Below, one piece after another: positions 32,724-42,374 of a DNA stretch of 64,000 nucleotides. The stretch comes from Gp7-AA10 sp035516895 (lineage in GTDB: Bacteria; Acidobacteriota; Thermoanaerobaculia; Gp7-AA8), in contig DATIZY010000017.1 of the NCBI GenBank assembly GCA_035516895.1, forward strand, positions 1-64,000, in the 5' to 3' direction. Made by a program: the position numbers and the translations under genes. The notes below the pieces were generated by a model. That model saw only the letters and a list, made by a program, of their open reading frames with translations, ran no database searches and was not told the origin of the DNA. Position 1 is the stretch's first letter; each line of letters starts with the position of its first letter.

Positions 32724-34541
32724 ATGCGTTTTCGCCCACAGCTAATTTTTGCAATTGCTATTTTTGCAACTTCAGCATTTGCAAATGATGTCTATCTTGC
32801 CATCGGCGGCAGCGTCGGTTCGTTCCGCACGGACACGAGAATCTTCAATCCCTCGTCGACGAAAGACATTCAGATCCAGGCGTACTTGCTTCCCACCGGC
32901 AACGTTGACAACACCGGCGTGCAGCCGACGTCGATGACCGTACCGAAGCGCTCGATGCTCGAATACGACGACGTCGTGAGCTCGCTCTTCGGTACGACCG
33001 GTCTCGGAGGCATTCGCTTCAGCTCGTCCGATGACTTCGTCGCCACGCAGCGCGTGTACTCGAGCGCGTCGGATGGAAGTACGAACGGCCAGTTCGTGGC
33101 TGGCGTCGACGGCGCGAACGCGCTCACGAACGGCGTCATCATCCAGATGAAGTCGAACGGATCGCCCGGGCAGGCGCGCACGTTCCGCACGAATCTCGGC
33201 CTTGTCAATCCGAACACGACCGCCGCCAACGTCACCTGGCGCGTCTACGACAAGGACAACAACCAGGTTGGTCAGTCGTTCACGCAGAAGGTCGCGCCAC
33301 TCGGCGTCGTGCAGCCGTTGCCCATCAGCGCGTTCCAGAATACCGGGACGCCGTCCGCCGACCTGAGCGACACGTGGATCAGCTTCACCTCCGACCAGCC
33401 GGTGATCGCGTACGGTTCGGTCATTGACAACCTGAACAACGCCGGTACGTACATCGCTGCGGCCCCGGATGTCGCGAGCTCCACTCCGACAGCCATCGAC
33501 CTCAGCATCGGCGGCAGCGTCGGCGCGTTCCGCACCGACATGCGAATCTTCAATCCGTCGACGCAGCCCATTCAGATTCAGGCCTATCTTCTGCCGATCG
33601 GCAACGTTGACAACTCCGGCGTCCAGCCGAAGACCATCACCGTTCCGGCGCGTTCGATGGCGGTCTACGACGATGTCGTGAGCTCGCTCTTCGGCGCATC
33701 CGGACTCGGCGGCATTCGTTTGAGCGCATCTTCGAATTTCATCGCCACGCAGCGCGTCTATTCGACCGCGGCCGATGGCAGCACGAACGGACAGTTCGTC
33801 GCCGGCGTCGACGAAACGGCTGCGATGAAAAACGGCGTCGTCATTCAGATGAAGTCGAACGGCTCACAGGGTCAGGCGCGCACGTTCCGCACGAACATCG
33901 GAGTGGTGAATCCGACCACCAGCGCGGCGAACGTGACGTGGCGCGTCTACGACAAGAACAACAATCTCGTCGGCCAGCCGTTCACGCAGACGATGCCGCC
34001 GCTCGCGGTCATCGGACCGTCGGCGATCTCCGCGTTCCAGGCTCCCGGATCGCCCTCGGCGGACCTCAGCGACACGTGGGTGACGTTCTCCTCCGATCAG
34101 CCGATCCTCGCGTACGGCTCCGTCATCGACAATCTGAACAATGCGGGAACGTATGTCGCAGGAGCGTCCGACAGCGGCGGGATCGCGGCGGGGCCGCCGG
34201 CTCCGCAGGGGAAGTCGTACAACGTCACGGAACGGAGCTTCTCGATCACGATCAGCCCGTCGATTCTTCCCGAGGATCTGAAGCCGGGCGCTGTGGTGAC
34301 GCTGCACATCTCGGTCAGAGACTCCGATCACGGCTTCGAGCTGATCGATCCGAACGGCGAGGTGTTGATCGGCCCGGTGATCTTCAACCCCGGCGACGAG
34401 ATCGACGAGACGTTCACCGTCACCGCGAACGGGACGTACACGTACTTCTGCACGAATCCCAGCTGTGGTACTGGTCACTACAGCATGGCCGGCACATTCG
34501 ACGTCGGCTCATCGTCGGACGGCACAGGCCCGCACTACTGA
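32724..34541 (+). CDS. Secreted tandem-repeat protein with C-terminal CuA-like cupredoxin domain
   Basis: 605 residues from the ATG at 32724 (GGAGG upstream), with a signal peptide ending near SAFAND. Two near-identical modules of about 225 residues follow, each starting LSIGGSVG or LAIGGSVG-x-FRTD-x-RIFNPS and ending SVIDNLNNAGTYIA. The DNA is also clearly duplicated (about 32800-33470 against 33500-34165). The last 100 residues form a cupredoxin: H536 (SDHGFEL), then C576-T-N-P-S-C581-G-T-G-H585-Y-S-M588. This is the CuA motif of COX2 and N2O reductase with one extra residue between the cysteines. Copper binding is inferred; the role may be extracellular electron transfer or copper capture. 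Confidence 0.83.
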   Translation: MRFRPQLIFAIAIFATSAFANDVYLAIGGSVGSFRTDTRIFNPSSTKDIQIQAYLLPTGNVDNTGVQPTSMTVPKRSMLEYDDVVSSLFGTTGLGGIRFSSSDDFVATQRVYSSASDGSTNGQFVAGVDGANALTNGVIIQMKSNGSPGQARTFRTNLGLVNPNTTAANVTWRVYDKDNNQVGQSFTQKVAPLGVVQPLPISAFQNTGTPSADLSDTWISFTSDQPVIAYGSVIDNLNNAGTYIAAAPDVASSTPTAIDLSIGGSVGAFRTDMRIFNPSTQPIQIQAYLLPIGNVDNSGVQPKTITVPARSMAVYDDVVSSLFGASGLGGIRLSASSNFIATQRVYSTAADGSTNGQFVAGVDETAAMKNGVVIQMKSNGSQGQARTFRTNIGVVNPTTSAANVTWRVYDKNNNLVGQPFTQTMPPLAVIGPSAISAFQAPGSPSADLSDTWVTFSSDQPILAYGSVIDNLNNAGTYVAGASDSGGIAAGPPAPQGKSYNVTERSFSITISPSILPEDLKPGAVVTLHISVRDSDHGFELIDPNGEVLIGPVIFNPGDEIDETFTVTANGTYTYFCTNPSCGTGHYSMAGTFDVGSSSDGTGPHY

Positions 34542-34545
34542 TCGT

Positions 34546-34667
34546 GCGGGCGGGCGGCGGGGCGGGTTTGCGGAGTGTGCCTGCCCTTGGGCCCGGCAAC
34601 AGTCAGCCTCGAGGTTGACGCGCGCCGGTCTGAACTGAGGGCGGGCACGCCACGCCCGCCGCCCGCT
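34546..34667. other. GC-rich inverted repeat upstream of ftsK
   Basis: GCGGGCGGCGGG near 34550 can pair with CCCGCCGCCCGC near 34656, about 95 nt apart, followed by GCTCTTTCTGC. It may terminate transcription from the cupredoxin gene. A long loop and a weak T-tract make this uncertain. No gene is seen in 34542-34709. Confidence 0.4.
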
Positions 34668-34709
34668 CTTTCTGCTAATCTGTTCCATGCGCAGAACGTG
34701 GCGGGTGTG

Positions 34710-37187
34710 ATGGAGCTGTTGCATTTCGCAAAGAGCCGGCGCGGCGGAGAGCTGATCGGAATCGTCGTTCTCGCCGCCGGGATCAGCCTCGCCGCGGCCA
34801 TCCTCACGTACCACCCGAACGATTCCTCCGCGTTCTACACCTCCACGAACACCACGATCTCGAACGCCATCGGCTACTACGGCGCGAGCGTCGCGTGGAT
34901 CTTCGTCGGATTCTTCGGTTTCGGCAGCCTGCTCTTCCCGCTGTCGCTGCTCATCATCGGATGGCAGAAGTTCGTCGGACAAGAGCTCGAGTACCTGCAG
35001 ACGAAGCTGATCGGATTCGTCACGCTCGTCGTCTCCGTCCCGCCGATGCTGCATTTGCTTTTCGGCAGCGTTTGGGTCCGCGGCGCGCTCCTCGCCGCCG
35101 GCGGCTACCTCGGACAGGAAATCGAGCGCACCGCAACCGCGAATCTCAATCGCCCCGGCGCGGCGATTCTCTTCGCCACGCTGATTCTCGTCGGCCTGTT
35201 GCTCGCGACGCGCATGAGCCTCGCGGCGACGTTAGGCGCGCTGCAGAAGAAGATCGTCGAAGGGCTGCGCGCGCTGTCGCTGCAGTGGGCCCGCCTGACG
35301 GAGCGCCGGCGCAAGGAGAAAATGAAGGAGGCCGTCGTGCGCAAGCACGCGCTTCGCCTCGTCGAGCCGGACGAGATGCCGGCCGCGGCCCCGGAGAGCG
35401 GGCCCGTCGTGCGCGAGGTGAAAGGCGCCGGCCGATTTCAGATCCGCAAAGTGACGAAAGCCGATCTGCGGAAAGCCGCGGAAGCGCTTCAGGAAAATCC
35501 CGATCCGTTTTCGCTGTACGGCGGCGAAGGTGCAGCGACGGGCCTCAGCCCGTCGAACGGCGCCCTCAATGCCGCCGCCTCCAGCGACCGCGAAGAAATC
35601 GAAGAGCAATTCGAGGAGCCGCTGTTTCTCAGACCGAAGCCGCCGATTCCGCGGCCCGCGCCGAAGCGAGAGGCGAAACCGGCGAAGCGGGAGATGCGCT
35701 CGTGGAGCGATCAGCTGCCGTCGGTCGGTCTCCTGACCGCCGGACCGCAGCAGGACCAGATCAACGAGGAAGTCCACAGGAAGTTTCTCGAGATCGGGCA
35801 TCTGATCGAGGAGAAGTGCCGCGAGTTTTCGGTCGACGGCGAGGTGACCGCCTACCATCCCGGTCCCGTCGTCACGACGTTCGAGTTCAAACCCTCCGCC
35901 GGCGTGAAGTACGCGAAGGTCGTGAATCTCGGCGACGACCTGGCGATGGCGCTCAAAGCGGAGTCGATCCGCATCGAGCGCATCTCCGGATCGTCGACGG
36001 TCGGCATCGAAGTTCCGAACCGCAAGCGCGACCGCATCATGCTGCGCGACGTCATCGATCACGAGAGCTTCGCGAACTCGACGACGCTCCTCACGCTCGC
36101 ACTCGGCAAAGACATTCACGGCGAGCCGATCGTCACGGACCTCGCCCGCATGCCGCATCTGCTCGTCGCCGGCGCGACCGGCTCCGGCAAATCGGTCGGC
36201 CTCAACTCCATGATCGTCTCGCTGCTCTACAAAGCGCTGCCGCGGCAGCTCCGCATGCTGATGATCGATCCGAAGATGGTCGAGCTGAAGATCTACGAGG
36301 ACATCCCGCATCTGCTGCATCCGATCGTCACCGATCCGAAGCTCGCATCGAATGCGCTCATCTGGGCGGTCGCCGAGATGGAGAATCGCTATCGCACGCT
36401 CGCCGAATGCGGCGTGCGCAACATCGATCAGTACAACGCTCTGCTCAAGGACCCCGAGGCGCATCGCCGCGCGCGCAAGGCGGCGCCGGACGATCCGACG
36501 CCGACTCCCGAGCCGATGCAGTACATCGTGATCATCATCGACGAGTTCGCGGATCTGATGATGGTCGCGCCGAAAGACGTCGAGGATTCGGTCACCCGGC
36601 TCGCGCAAAAGGCGCGTGCGGTCGGCATTCATCTGATCGTCGCGACGCAGCGGCCGTCGGTCGACGTCATCACCGGCGTGATCAAAGCGAATTTCCCGTC
36701 GCGCATCGCCTATCAGGTCGCGTCGAAAGTGGACTCGCGCACCATCCTCGACACGCAGGGCGCCGAAAAGCTCCTCGGCTCGGGCGACATGCTGTTCCTT
36801 CCGCCGGGCACCGCGCGCATTCGCCGCATCCATGGCGCGTACGTTTCGGAGAAAGAGATCAACGACATCGTCGATTTCGTGAAGAAGAATCAGGGCGAGC
36901 CGAAGTTCCTCGAAGAGATCACGAGAGTCGCGGAAGAAAAGACCGCGGCCGACGGAATCGAATACCTCGACGATCCGAAGTACGACGACGCCGTTCGCGT
37001 GGTGCTCTCGACCGGACAGGCTTCGGCGTCCTATCTGCAGCGCCGCATGAAGCTCGGCTACTCGCGCGCCGCGCGCCTGATCGAGATCATGGAAGCGAAC
37101 CGCATCGTCGGGCCGTCGCAGGGTTCGAAGCCGCGCGAGATCCTGATCCGCGCCGAGGATTACCCGCCGGCGAGCGGACAGCTGTAG
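34710..37187 (+). CDS. ftsK: DNA translocase FtsK
   Basis: 825 residues from the ATG at 34710. Four membrane helices (about 10-180) anchor it at the division septum. A charged linker follows (about 195-370), then the RecA-like motor with Walker A GATGSGKS (488-495), Walker B IIIDEFADL (D611) and the downstream ATQRPSVDVITG. The C-terminal winged-helix gamma domain (QASASYLQRRMKLGYSRAARLIEIME) reads DNA polarity sequences. It pumps chromosome ends apart before division and activates XerCD recombination at dif. The linker contains the palindrome at 35536-35555. Confidence 0.96.
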   Translation: MELLHFAKSRRGGELIGIVVLAAGISLAAAILTYHPNDSSAFYTSTNTTISNAIGYYGASVAWIFVGFFGFGSLLFPLSLLIIGWQKFVGQELEYLQTKLIGFVTLVVSVPPMLHLLFGSVWVRGALLAAGGYLGQEIERTATANLNRPGAAILFATLILVGLLLATRMSLAATLGALQKKIVEGLRALSLQWARLTERRRKEKMKEAVVRKHALRLVEPDEMPAAAPESGPVVREVKGAGRFQIRKVTKADLRKAAEALQENPDPFSLYGGEGAATGLSPSNGALNAAASSDREEIEEQFEEPLFLRPKPPIPRPAPKREAKPAKREMRSWSDQLPSVGLLTAGPQQDQINEEVHRKFLEIGHLIEEKCREFSVDGEVTAYHPGPVVTTFEFKPSAGVKYAKVVNLGDDLAMALKAESIRIERISGSSTVGIEVPNRKRDRIMLRDVIDHESFANSTTLLTLALGKDIHGEPIVTDLARMPHLLVAGATGSGKSVGLNSMIVSLLYKALPRQLRMLMIDPKMVELKIYEDIPHLLHPIVTDPKLASNALIWAVAEMENRYRTLAECGVRNIDQYNALLKDPEAHRRARKAAPDDPTPTPEPMQYIVIIIDEFADLMMVAPKDVEDSVTRLAQKARAVGIHLIVATQRPSVDVITGVIKANFPSRIAYQVASKVDSRTILDTQGAEKLLGSGDMLFLPPGTARIRRIHGAYVSEKEINDIVDFVKKNQGEPKFLEEITRVAEEKTAADGIEYLDDPKYDDAVRVVLSTGQASASYLQRRMKLGYSRAARLIEIMEANRIVGPSQGSKPREILIRAEDYPPASGQL
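35536..35555. repeat. REP-like palindrome inside the ftsK linker
   Basis: Perfect 8-bp stem CGACGGGC / GCCCGTCG with loop CTCA. CTCAGCCCGTCG is identical to 3128-3139. In frame it encodes A-T-G-L-S-P-S in the variable linker, a place where an insertion would do little harm. Confidence 0.65.
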
Positions 37188-37283
37188 GGCGGCCCGACCG
37201 GGCACCGCGTCGTTCCCGAGACCCGAAGTTCGTGCACGCGGCGCCGTTTGCAGGGTGGTGCTAACCTTCTCGCGTCAGTTTCC

Positions 37284-37994
37284 ATGATCCACCGGTACGA
37301 GAGCGCGCCGCAGCCACATCTAATCATCGAGGAAATCTTGCCGGCCGACGTTTATGCGTCGCTTCGATTTCCCGACCACCTGATCGCCGATGGTGAGGCC
37401 TGGGGCATTACGGCGAGCGATGACGCGTACGCGAAGGTGCTCGAGGACCCGGGGTGGCGCGCGCTGCACGATCATTTGTGCGGGGAACAGTTCGTGATGG
37501 AAGTCCTGCGCGCATTCGCCGTGGACATGCAGCGCGAACGCTGCCTCGTCGATGCCCGCCGCGCGCGGCTGGTCCCTTTCAGCGAATCGCGCGCGGAGAA
37601 GGCGATGCGCACGCTTTCGGATCCCGCCGACCCGAACGAGATCTTCACGCGTCTCGATTTCCAGTCGAAGAAAGCGGGGGGCTACCGTGATTTCGTCCAT
37701 CTCGACTGGGCACGGCGGATCACCGGCGGCATACTTTTTTTCTCCGATGCTGCCGAAGAAGACCTCGAAGGTGGCGAGCTCGCGTTCTATCGAGACCGCG
37801 ATTTCCGTAATGATCGCTGGTGCCACGACCCGGAGCTCGTCACGCAATATGCTCCGCGGGCGAACAGCGGTGTGATTTTCCTCAACACCAACGGCGCGTT
37901 TCACGGCCCGCGGCCCATCGTGCGTTTGCGCGGACGCCGCCGGTGGCTGTACTACGCGATTTCCAGCCGCATCGACGTCTGGCCGCACGACTGA
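37284..37994 (+). CDS. 2-oxoglutarate/Fe(II)-dependent oxygenase
   Basis: 236 residues from the ATG at 37284. The iron facial triad is visible as H139-L-D141 (FVHLDWAR) and H207 (GAFHGPRP), followed by VRLRGRRRW, whose Arg would hold 2-oxoglutarate. The core strands ITGGILFFSD and GGELAFYRD are typical of 2OG-FeII_Oxy enzymes. Its stop overlaps the start of the glycosyltransferase gene as TGATG, so it probably acts in the same glycan pathway, perhaps hydroxylating a sugar, lipid or protein carrier. Confidence 0.83.
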   Translation: MIHRYESAPQPHLIIEEILPADVYASLRFPDHLIADGEAWGITASDDAYAKVLEDPGWRALHDHLCGEQFVMEVLRAFAVDMQRERCLVDARRARLVPFSESRAEKAMRTLSDPADPNEIFTRLDFQSKKAGGYRDFVHLDWARRITGGILFFSDAAEEDLEGGELAFYRDRDFRNDRWCHDPELVTQYAPRANSGVIFLNTNGAFHGPRPIVRLRGRRRWLYYAISSRIDVWPHD

Positions 37995-39127
37995 TGAACG
38001 TTCTTCTCGTCTGGAACGGGCCCGACAGCGACGAGGAGCGATCCGTGCTCGCGCGGCGCGAGATCGACTTTCTCCACCGCCTCCGCGAGCTGCATGTCGA
38101 CGCATCGGTTGCACTCTTCGGAGATCGCGGAGGGCTCGCCGCCGATCTCAAAGCCGCCGGCATATCCACCTTCGTGCTGCCGACTGCGCTGCCGCCGGCC
38201 GCGCAATCGGTGACGCGCCTTCCCTTCGCCGCGGCCGGGCTGCGGAGACTCGTGAGGCGGCTTCGGCCCGACGTGATCGAGGCGACGGAGCCGATGCCCG
38301 CGATCGCGGCGGGACTCGCGACCGTGGGACTTCGAGCATCCCGGGCGGTGATCTATCGCCGCCAGCACGCCGGCGGAAGGATGCGAGTGCGGCTTGCCGG
38401 CCGCGTCGCGGCGGGGCTCAATCACCGGACAATCGTCTCGTGCGAGGCGATGCGGGCACTCGCGTGCACCGACGACCGATCGCGTGCCGCTCTCGTCGAC
38501 ATCGCGACGACAGGGTCAACGGTGCCCGCGGACGTCGATCCGGGCGACGTCGCCGCGGCGCGGCGCGCCCTCGGCATCGATGACGCCGCGCACGTCGTCG
38601 GCAGCATCGCGCAACTTCGGCATGAGAAAGGGATCGATGTGCTGATCCGCTGCCTCGAGCACATCGCTCTCGACGACGTGCATCTGGTGATCGCCGGCTG
38701 CGGACCGGAGGAGCGGAATCTTCGGCGGATCGCCGCGGCACAGCGCGTCCCGGTGCACTTTCTCGGGCATCGATCGGATATCTCCCTCTGGCTGCGGGCC
38801 GCGGACGTGATCGCCATTCCGAGCCGGCGGCAATCGGTCGGCCGCCTGACGCTCGAGGCAATGGCCGTCGGGAAACCTGTCGTCGCGTCGCGCGTGGGCG
38901 GCTTGCCGGAGGCGCTGATCGACGGCCAGAGCGGACTGCTCGTTGCGGCCGAGGATGAGGTAGCGCTCGCGGGGGCGTTGCGCGAAGTCCTCAGCGACCG
39001 GGCGCTTGCGACGCGACTGGGCGCCGGCGCGCACGAACGCTGGCGCTCGCGCTATACGATGGCACACATGGCCGCGTCCCGTGTCGCCGTGTGGCGGCGC
39101 GCTCTCGCCGCTCGGGAGAGAACGTGA
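37994..39127 (+). CDS. GT4-family glycosyltransferase
   Basis: 377 residues, GT-B fold. The C-terminal donor-binding domain has VVGSIAQLRHEKGIDVLI, VIAGCGPEERNLRRIA, VHFLGHRSDISLWLRAADVIAIPSR and the E-x7-E-type segment TLEAMAVGKPVVASRVGGLPEALIDG. These are characteristic of GT4 retaining transferases that use nucleotide sugars at the cytoplasmic face. It is coupled on both sides: TGATG with the oxygenase and GTGA with the pyruvyl transferase gene. Confidence 0.9.
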   Translation: MNVLLVWNGPDSDEERSVLARREIDFLHRLRELHVDASVALFGDRGGLAADLKAAGISTFVLPTALPPAAQSVTRLPFAAAGLRRLVRRLRPDVIEATEPMPAIAAGLATVGLRASRAVIYRRQHAGGRMRVRLAGRVAAGLNHRTIVSCEAMRALACTDDRSRAALVDIATTGSTVPADVDPGDVAAARRALGIDDAAHVVGSIAQLRHEKGIDVLIRCLEHIALDDVHLVIAGCGPEERNLRRIAAAQRVPVHFLGHRSDISLWLRAADVIAIPSRRQSVGRLTLEAMAVGKPVVASRVGGLPEALIDGQSGLLVAAEDEVALAGALREVLSDRALATRLGAGAHERWRSRYTMAHMAASRVAVWRRALAARERT

Positions 39128-40194
39128 TCACGCTCTTCTGCGTTCGTCCGCGCGGCCTGAACGTCGGCAACGATACGATCTTCGTCGGCCTTCGCCATCT
39201 GCTGCGCGGCGCGTTCGACGATCTCGTGAACATCGTTCAGATCGAGGCTGCCGGCGGCGCTCCGGGCGAGAGCGGGCTCGAAGCGCGCACGATTCACGAG
39301 ATGAACCTGTACGGTCACGGCGTTGTGGTAGGCGGTGGCAATCTGTACGAGAACGGTCAGCTGCGCGTTGATCCGAACGCCCTTCGGGCGCTTCGTCCTC
39401 CGCTGATGCTCTTCAGTTTGTCCTACGGCCGCGTCTACGACAGCCGCCACGAGCTCGTCCGGCGCACCGACGCGATGCCGGAGCCGCTGGTCATCGAGCT
39501 GCACCGGCAGGCTGCGATCTCGGTCGCACGCGACGAAGCGACGCTCGCGTATCTCCGCTCCCTCTCGTTCGACCGTCCGATCCTCGGCGGATGTCCGTCG
39601 CTGCTCGTGAACGACATTGACATTCCGGCGGCATCGTCTCCCGGCTGTCTTCTGGCAATCCGTCATCCCGCGCTCATGAGCGTGCCGCTCCGCGACCAGA
39701 CACGGCTGCACGCCACGCTCGTCAATCTCATCAACGCACTGGAGGCGGACGGATTCGGCCCGGTTCGCATCCTCTGTCACGACACGCGCGACGTCGCGTT
39801 TGCGGCGTCGCTCGCCGACATCGAGTACGTCCTCGCGGACGACGTCTACGCGCAGCTGGCGATGCTGCGGGCAGCGCGTCTCGTGGTCACGTTCCGCCTC
39901 CACGCTTTTCTTCCATGCGTCAGCTTCGGGACGCCCGCGATCAATCTCAGCTACGACGAGCGGTCGATGAGCCTCGTGCGAACGATCGGCATGGAAAGCT
40001 GGGACATCGATCTGATTCGCAGCGGCGACGTCGTGGCCGAAGTCCGCAAACGATGTGCGAGGCTCGAGGACTACGCAGCGATTCGAGACGCGACGGCGCA
40101 GCGGCGCAGCGAGCTCGCCGCGACGATGCGCGCGCAGATGGCCGAGTTCGCAGGCCTCGTCAGGGACTACGCGTCACTCCAGCCATCCCGATAA
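39124..40194 (+). CDS. Polysaccharide pyruvyl transferase family protein
   Basis: 356 residues from a GTG overlapping the previous stop. Family features are RPRGLNVGNDTIFVGLRHLL at the start, GHGVVVGGGNLYENG, an SVARDEATLAYLRSL segment, GGCPSLLV and a late VTFRLHAFLPCVSFGTPAINLSYDERS. These enzymes add pyruvate ketals from PEP to sugars, or act as related CsaB/WcaK-type enzymes, making surface glycans acidic. The last 21 nt overlap the opposing sulfotransferase gene. Confidence 0.85.
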   Translation: MITLFCVRPRGLNVGNDTIFVGLRHLLRGAFDDLVNIVQIEAAGGAPGESGLEARTIHEMNLYGHGVVVGGGNLYENGQLRVDPNALRALRPPLMLFSLSYGRVYDSRHELVRRTDAMPEPLVIELHRQAAISVARDEATLAYLRSLSFDRPILGGCPSLLVNDIDIPAASSPGCLLAIRHPALMSVPLRDQTRLHATLVNLINALEADGFGPVRILCHDTRDVAFAASLADIEYVLADDVYAQLAMLRAARLVVTFRLHAFLPCVSFGTPAINLSYDERSMSLVRTIGMESWDIDLIRSGDVVAEVRKRCARLEDYAAIRDATAQRRSELAATMRAQMAEFAGLVRDYASLQPSR

Positions 40195-41004
40195 ATCGCG
40201 TCCGATCAGCCGGCCGGTTGCGACGATGTCGTCGCGGTAAATGCCGATCAGGTGATTGCGAACCTCCGGGTCGATCCGCGGCGCCGGCCGGTACGTCCGG
40301 GCCAGGAGCGCTTCGATCATCCCCGTTCCCCGCCAGCGCCGCGGCACGAGCGATTGCAGCGCGACGACCGACGGCCAGAGAACGCGGTTGAGCGCCCTCG
40401 AACGCGGGATGGCGGCCGCGTTGTGTCGTCGTGAAGGATCGATCGGAACGTCGGGATCGACACCGAGAAACGCGAACAGCGATCGAAGGGCGATGCGAGG
40501 CCCGGACGCGAAATCGTCGTAGAGCATGACGTGAATCCGATCGCGCGCGAACCGATCGAAGTAGCGCTGCAGCCGGGGAAAGTAAAAGCCCCGTTCGCGG
40601 CAGGGCCGGCCGGGCGCCGTGGCCTCCTCGAAGCTTCCGTGCTCACGCAAAATTCGCGTCAAGCCGAGGTAGTCGGACCAGGCGCGGTCCGCGGGATTTC
40701 GAAGGCAAACGACGATCCGGACATCGGGCAGATCGCGACGGATGCGCTCCGCGGCGGTCGCGCTGTCGAGGTAGTTCGGTGAAATCTCGCCGATCGCGGT
40801 TTGATTCGTCACGCCATCGAAGAGCCGCTCGTAGTCGGCGAGCGCTTGTGCAGTCTCGCGGCCGTGCTCTCGCGCTTCGGTCCAGAAGAAGTTTGTCTCC
40901 TTGACCGGCGTCAGGTAGATCGCGGGATGCTGTCGAAGGTAGTGGTGCAGCGAGGTCGTGCCCGCCTTCGCCGCGCCGATGACGAGAAAATTCGGCCGCG
41001 TCAC
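40174..41004 (-). CDS. PAPS-dependent sulfotransferase
   Basis: 276 residues from a GTG that overlaps the flippase stop as GTGA. The 5'-phosphosulfate loop is GAAKAGTTSLHHYLRQHP and the 3'-phosphate site is CLRNPADRAWSDY, with KETNFFW and GEISPNYL in between, as in Sulfotransfer_1 and heparan-type enzymes. It moves sulfate from PAPS onto a sugar or lipid acceptor. Together with the pyruvyl transferase it suggests a highly anionic surface polymer. Confidence 0.9.
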   Translation of the reverse strand: MTRPNFLVIGAAKAGTTSLHHYLRQHPAIYLTPVKETNFFWTEAREHGRETAQALADYERLFDGVTNQTAIGEISPNYLDSATAAERIRRDLPDVRIVVCLRNPADRAWSDYLGLTRILREHGSFEEATAPGRPCRERGFYFPRLQRYFDRFARDRIHVMLYDDFASGPRIALRSLFAFLGVDPDVPIDPSRRHNAAAIPRSRALNRVLWPSVVALQSLVPRRWRGTGMIEALLARTYRPAPRIDPEVRNHLIGIYRDDIVATGRLIGRDLSGWLE

Positions 41005-42374
41005 GTCCGCCGGACCTCGGCGAGGATCACGGCAACGTCTCCGCTCCGGACCAGAACGAAGAGGGCGAGGGCGAGCGCGGCGATCGCTCCGAGCGGTGCG
41101 CTCACTCGGGCGATTCCGACGCCGATGAGAGCCGCCGCGCCGATGAACAGGAGCGGTGCGTCCGCGAGGCCGATCTTCGCGAATCGCCGCATCGCGGTCA
41201 TCAGGAGTCCGCGTCCGATCAGTCTGCCGATGAGGACTCCCGCCGCAACGCCGATCGCGCCGAAGCGCGCGAGGAGCGCCACCGCGAGGATCGTCGATCC
41301 GGCTCCGCGCGCCGTTACCCGGAAAAGCTCGGGCGCGTGGCCGGTGCAGAGGAGCGTCGAGCCGGCCGGTCCACTCGAGACGAGAACAGCGGCGGCGACC
41401 GAGAGCAGCACGAGCGGAGCGCCGCCGGCGCCCGCGTACGCCGGGCCGAAGATCGAGAGCATCACCTGCGGCGCGGCAATGCAGACGACGAGCAGAGGCA
41501 GCGCCAGCGTCAGCATCCATCGCGCGGCCGAATGGTAGTAGTGCGCGAGAAGCGTGCGATCGCTCGTCAGCGTGCGCATGAACGGCGTGGCCGCCGTCGT
41601 GATCGCGCCGTGAAGCAGCAGAAACGCCGAGGCGATTTTCTGCGCGACGGCGTAGCGAGCCACCTCGGTCGTCGCAGCAAACGCGCCGAGAATCAGAATG
41701 TCTGCCGATGCCGCGGCCTGATGCATCACGACCACGCCGAGCATCGACCGGCCGCTGCGAAGGAACGCGCTGCGGTCGAGCCGGCCGACGCGCCATCGCA
41801 CGTGGAATCCGAAGAGCAGGGTCACCGCCCACGAGATCGCAAACGCAAGGGCGAAATTCGATGCGGCGGGCGATTGGGCGGACACGATCAGCGCGCCCGC
41901 CGCCGCGACCGCCGGTTGTACGACCGAATCCGCCGCTGCGGCGATGACCACATTACCGCTCGCGCGCAACGCGCCCGCGACATATTGACCGGCTGCCATG
42001 CACGGCAGCGCCGCCGCGAGCCAGAGGCCGAACGTCGGCAGCGCATGACCCGTGATCAAAGACCCGGCAACGGTGGCCGCGGCGATTCCCGTGGAAGTGG
42101 CGACAACGACGATCGCACCGAATCGATTCGCTGCACCGTCGGGATTGATTGCGAGAAGCGCTTGATCGAGACCCAGCCGCGCCGCCGGCGCGACGAACTG
42201 AAGAATGGTGAATCCGACGACGAAGCGTCCGAACTCATCGACCGGAATCGAACGCGCAACGGTCGCGTAGAAGACATAGGTGGCGAGGACATCGAAGCCA
42301 CGGCCGGCGATCGTTGCCAACGTTCCCCGCGTGACGCCGCGGACGCGGAACGCCAGCTCCTCTGCTCCGCTCAC
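41001..42374 (-). CDS. Polysaccharide/lipid flippase (Wzx/MATE-like)
   Basis: 457 residues from a GTG at 42374, with about 12-14 hydrophobic helices. The start (FRVRGVTRGTLATIAGRGFDVLATYVFYATVARSIPVDEFGRFVVGF) is typical of polysaccharide biosynthesis export proteins of the MOP superfamily. It would flip lipid-linked oligosaccharides across the inner membrane. It overlaps the small upstream gene (GTGA) and the downstream sulfotransferase gene, forming a tight three-gene unit that faces the GT4 unit. Confidence 0.85.
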   Translation of the reverse strand: MSGAEELAFRVRGVTRGTLATIAGRGFDVLATYVFYATVARSIPVDEFGRFVVGFTILQFVAPAARLGLDQALLAINPDGAANRFGAIVVVATSTGIAAATVAGSLITGHALPTFGLWLAAALPCMAAGQYVAGALRASGNVVIAAAADSVVQPAVAAAGALIVSAQSPAASNFALAFAISWAVTLLFGFHVRWRVGRLDRSAFLRSGRSMLGVVVMHQAAASADILILGAFAATTEVARYAVAQKIASAFLLLHGAITTAATPFMRTLTSDRTLLAHYYHSAARWMLTLALPLLVVCIAAPQVMLSIFGPAYAGAGGAPLVLLSVAAAVLVSSGPAGSTLLCTGHAPELFRVTARGAGSTILAVALLARFGAIGVAAGVLIGRLIGRGLLMTAMRRFAKIGLADAPLLFIGAAALIGVGIARVSAPLGAIAALALALFVLVRSGDVAVILAEVRRT

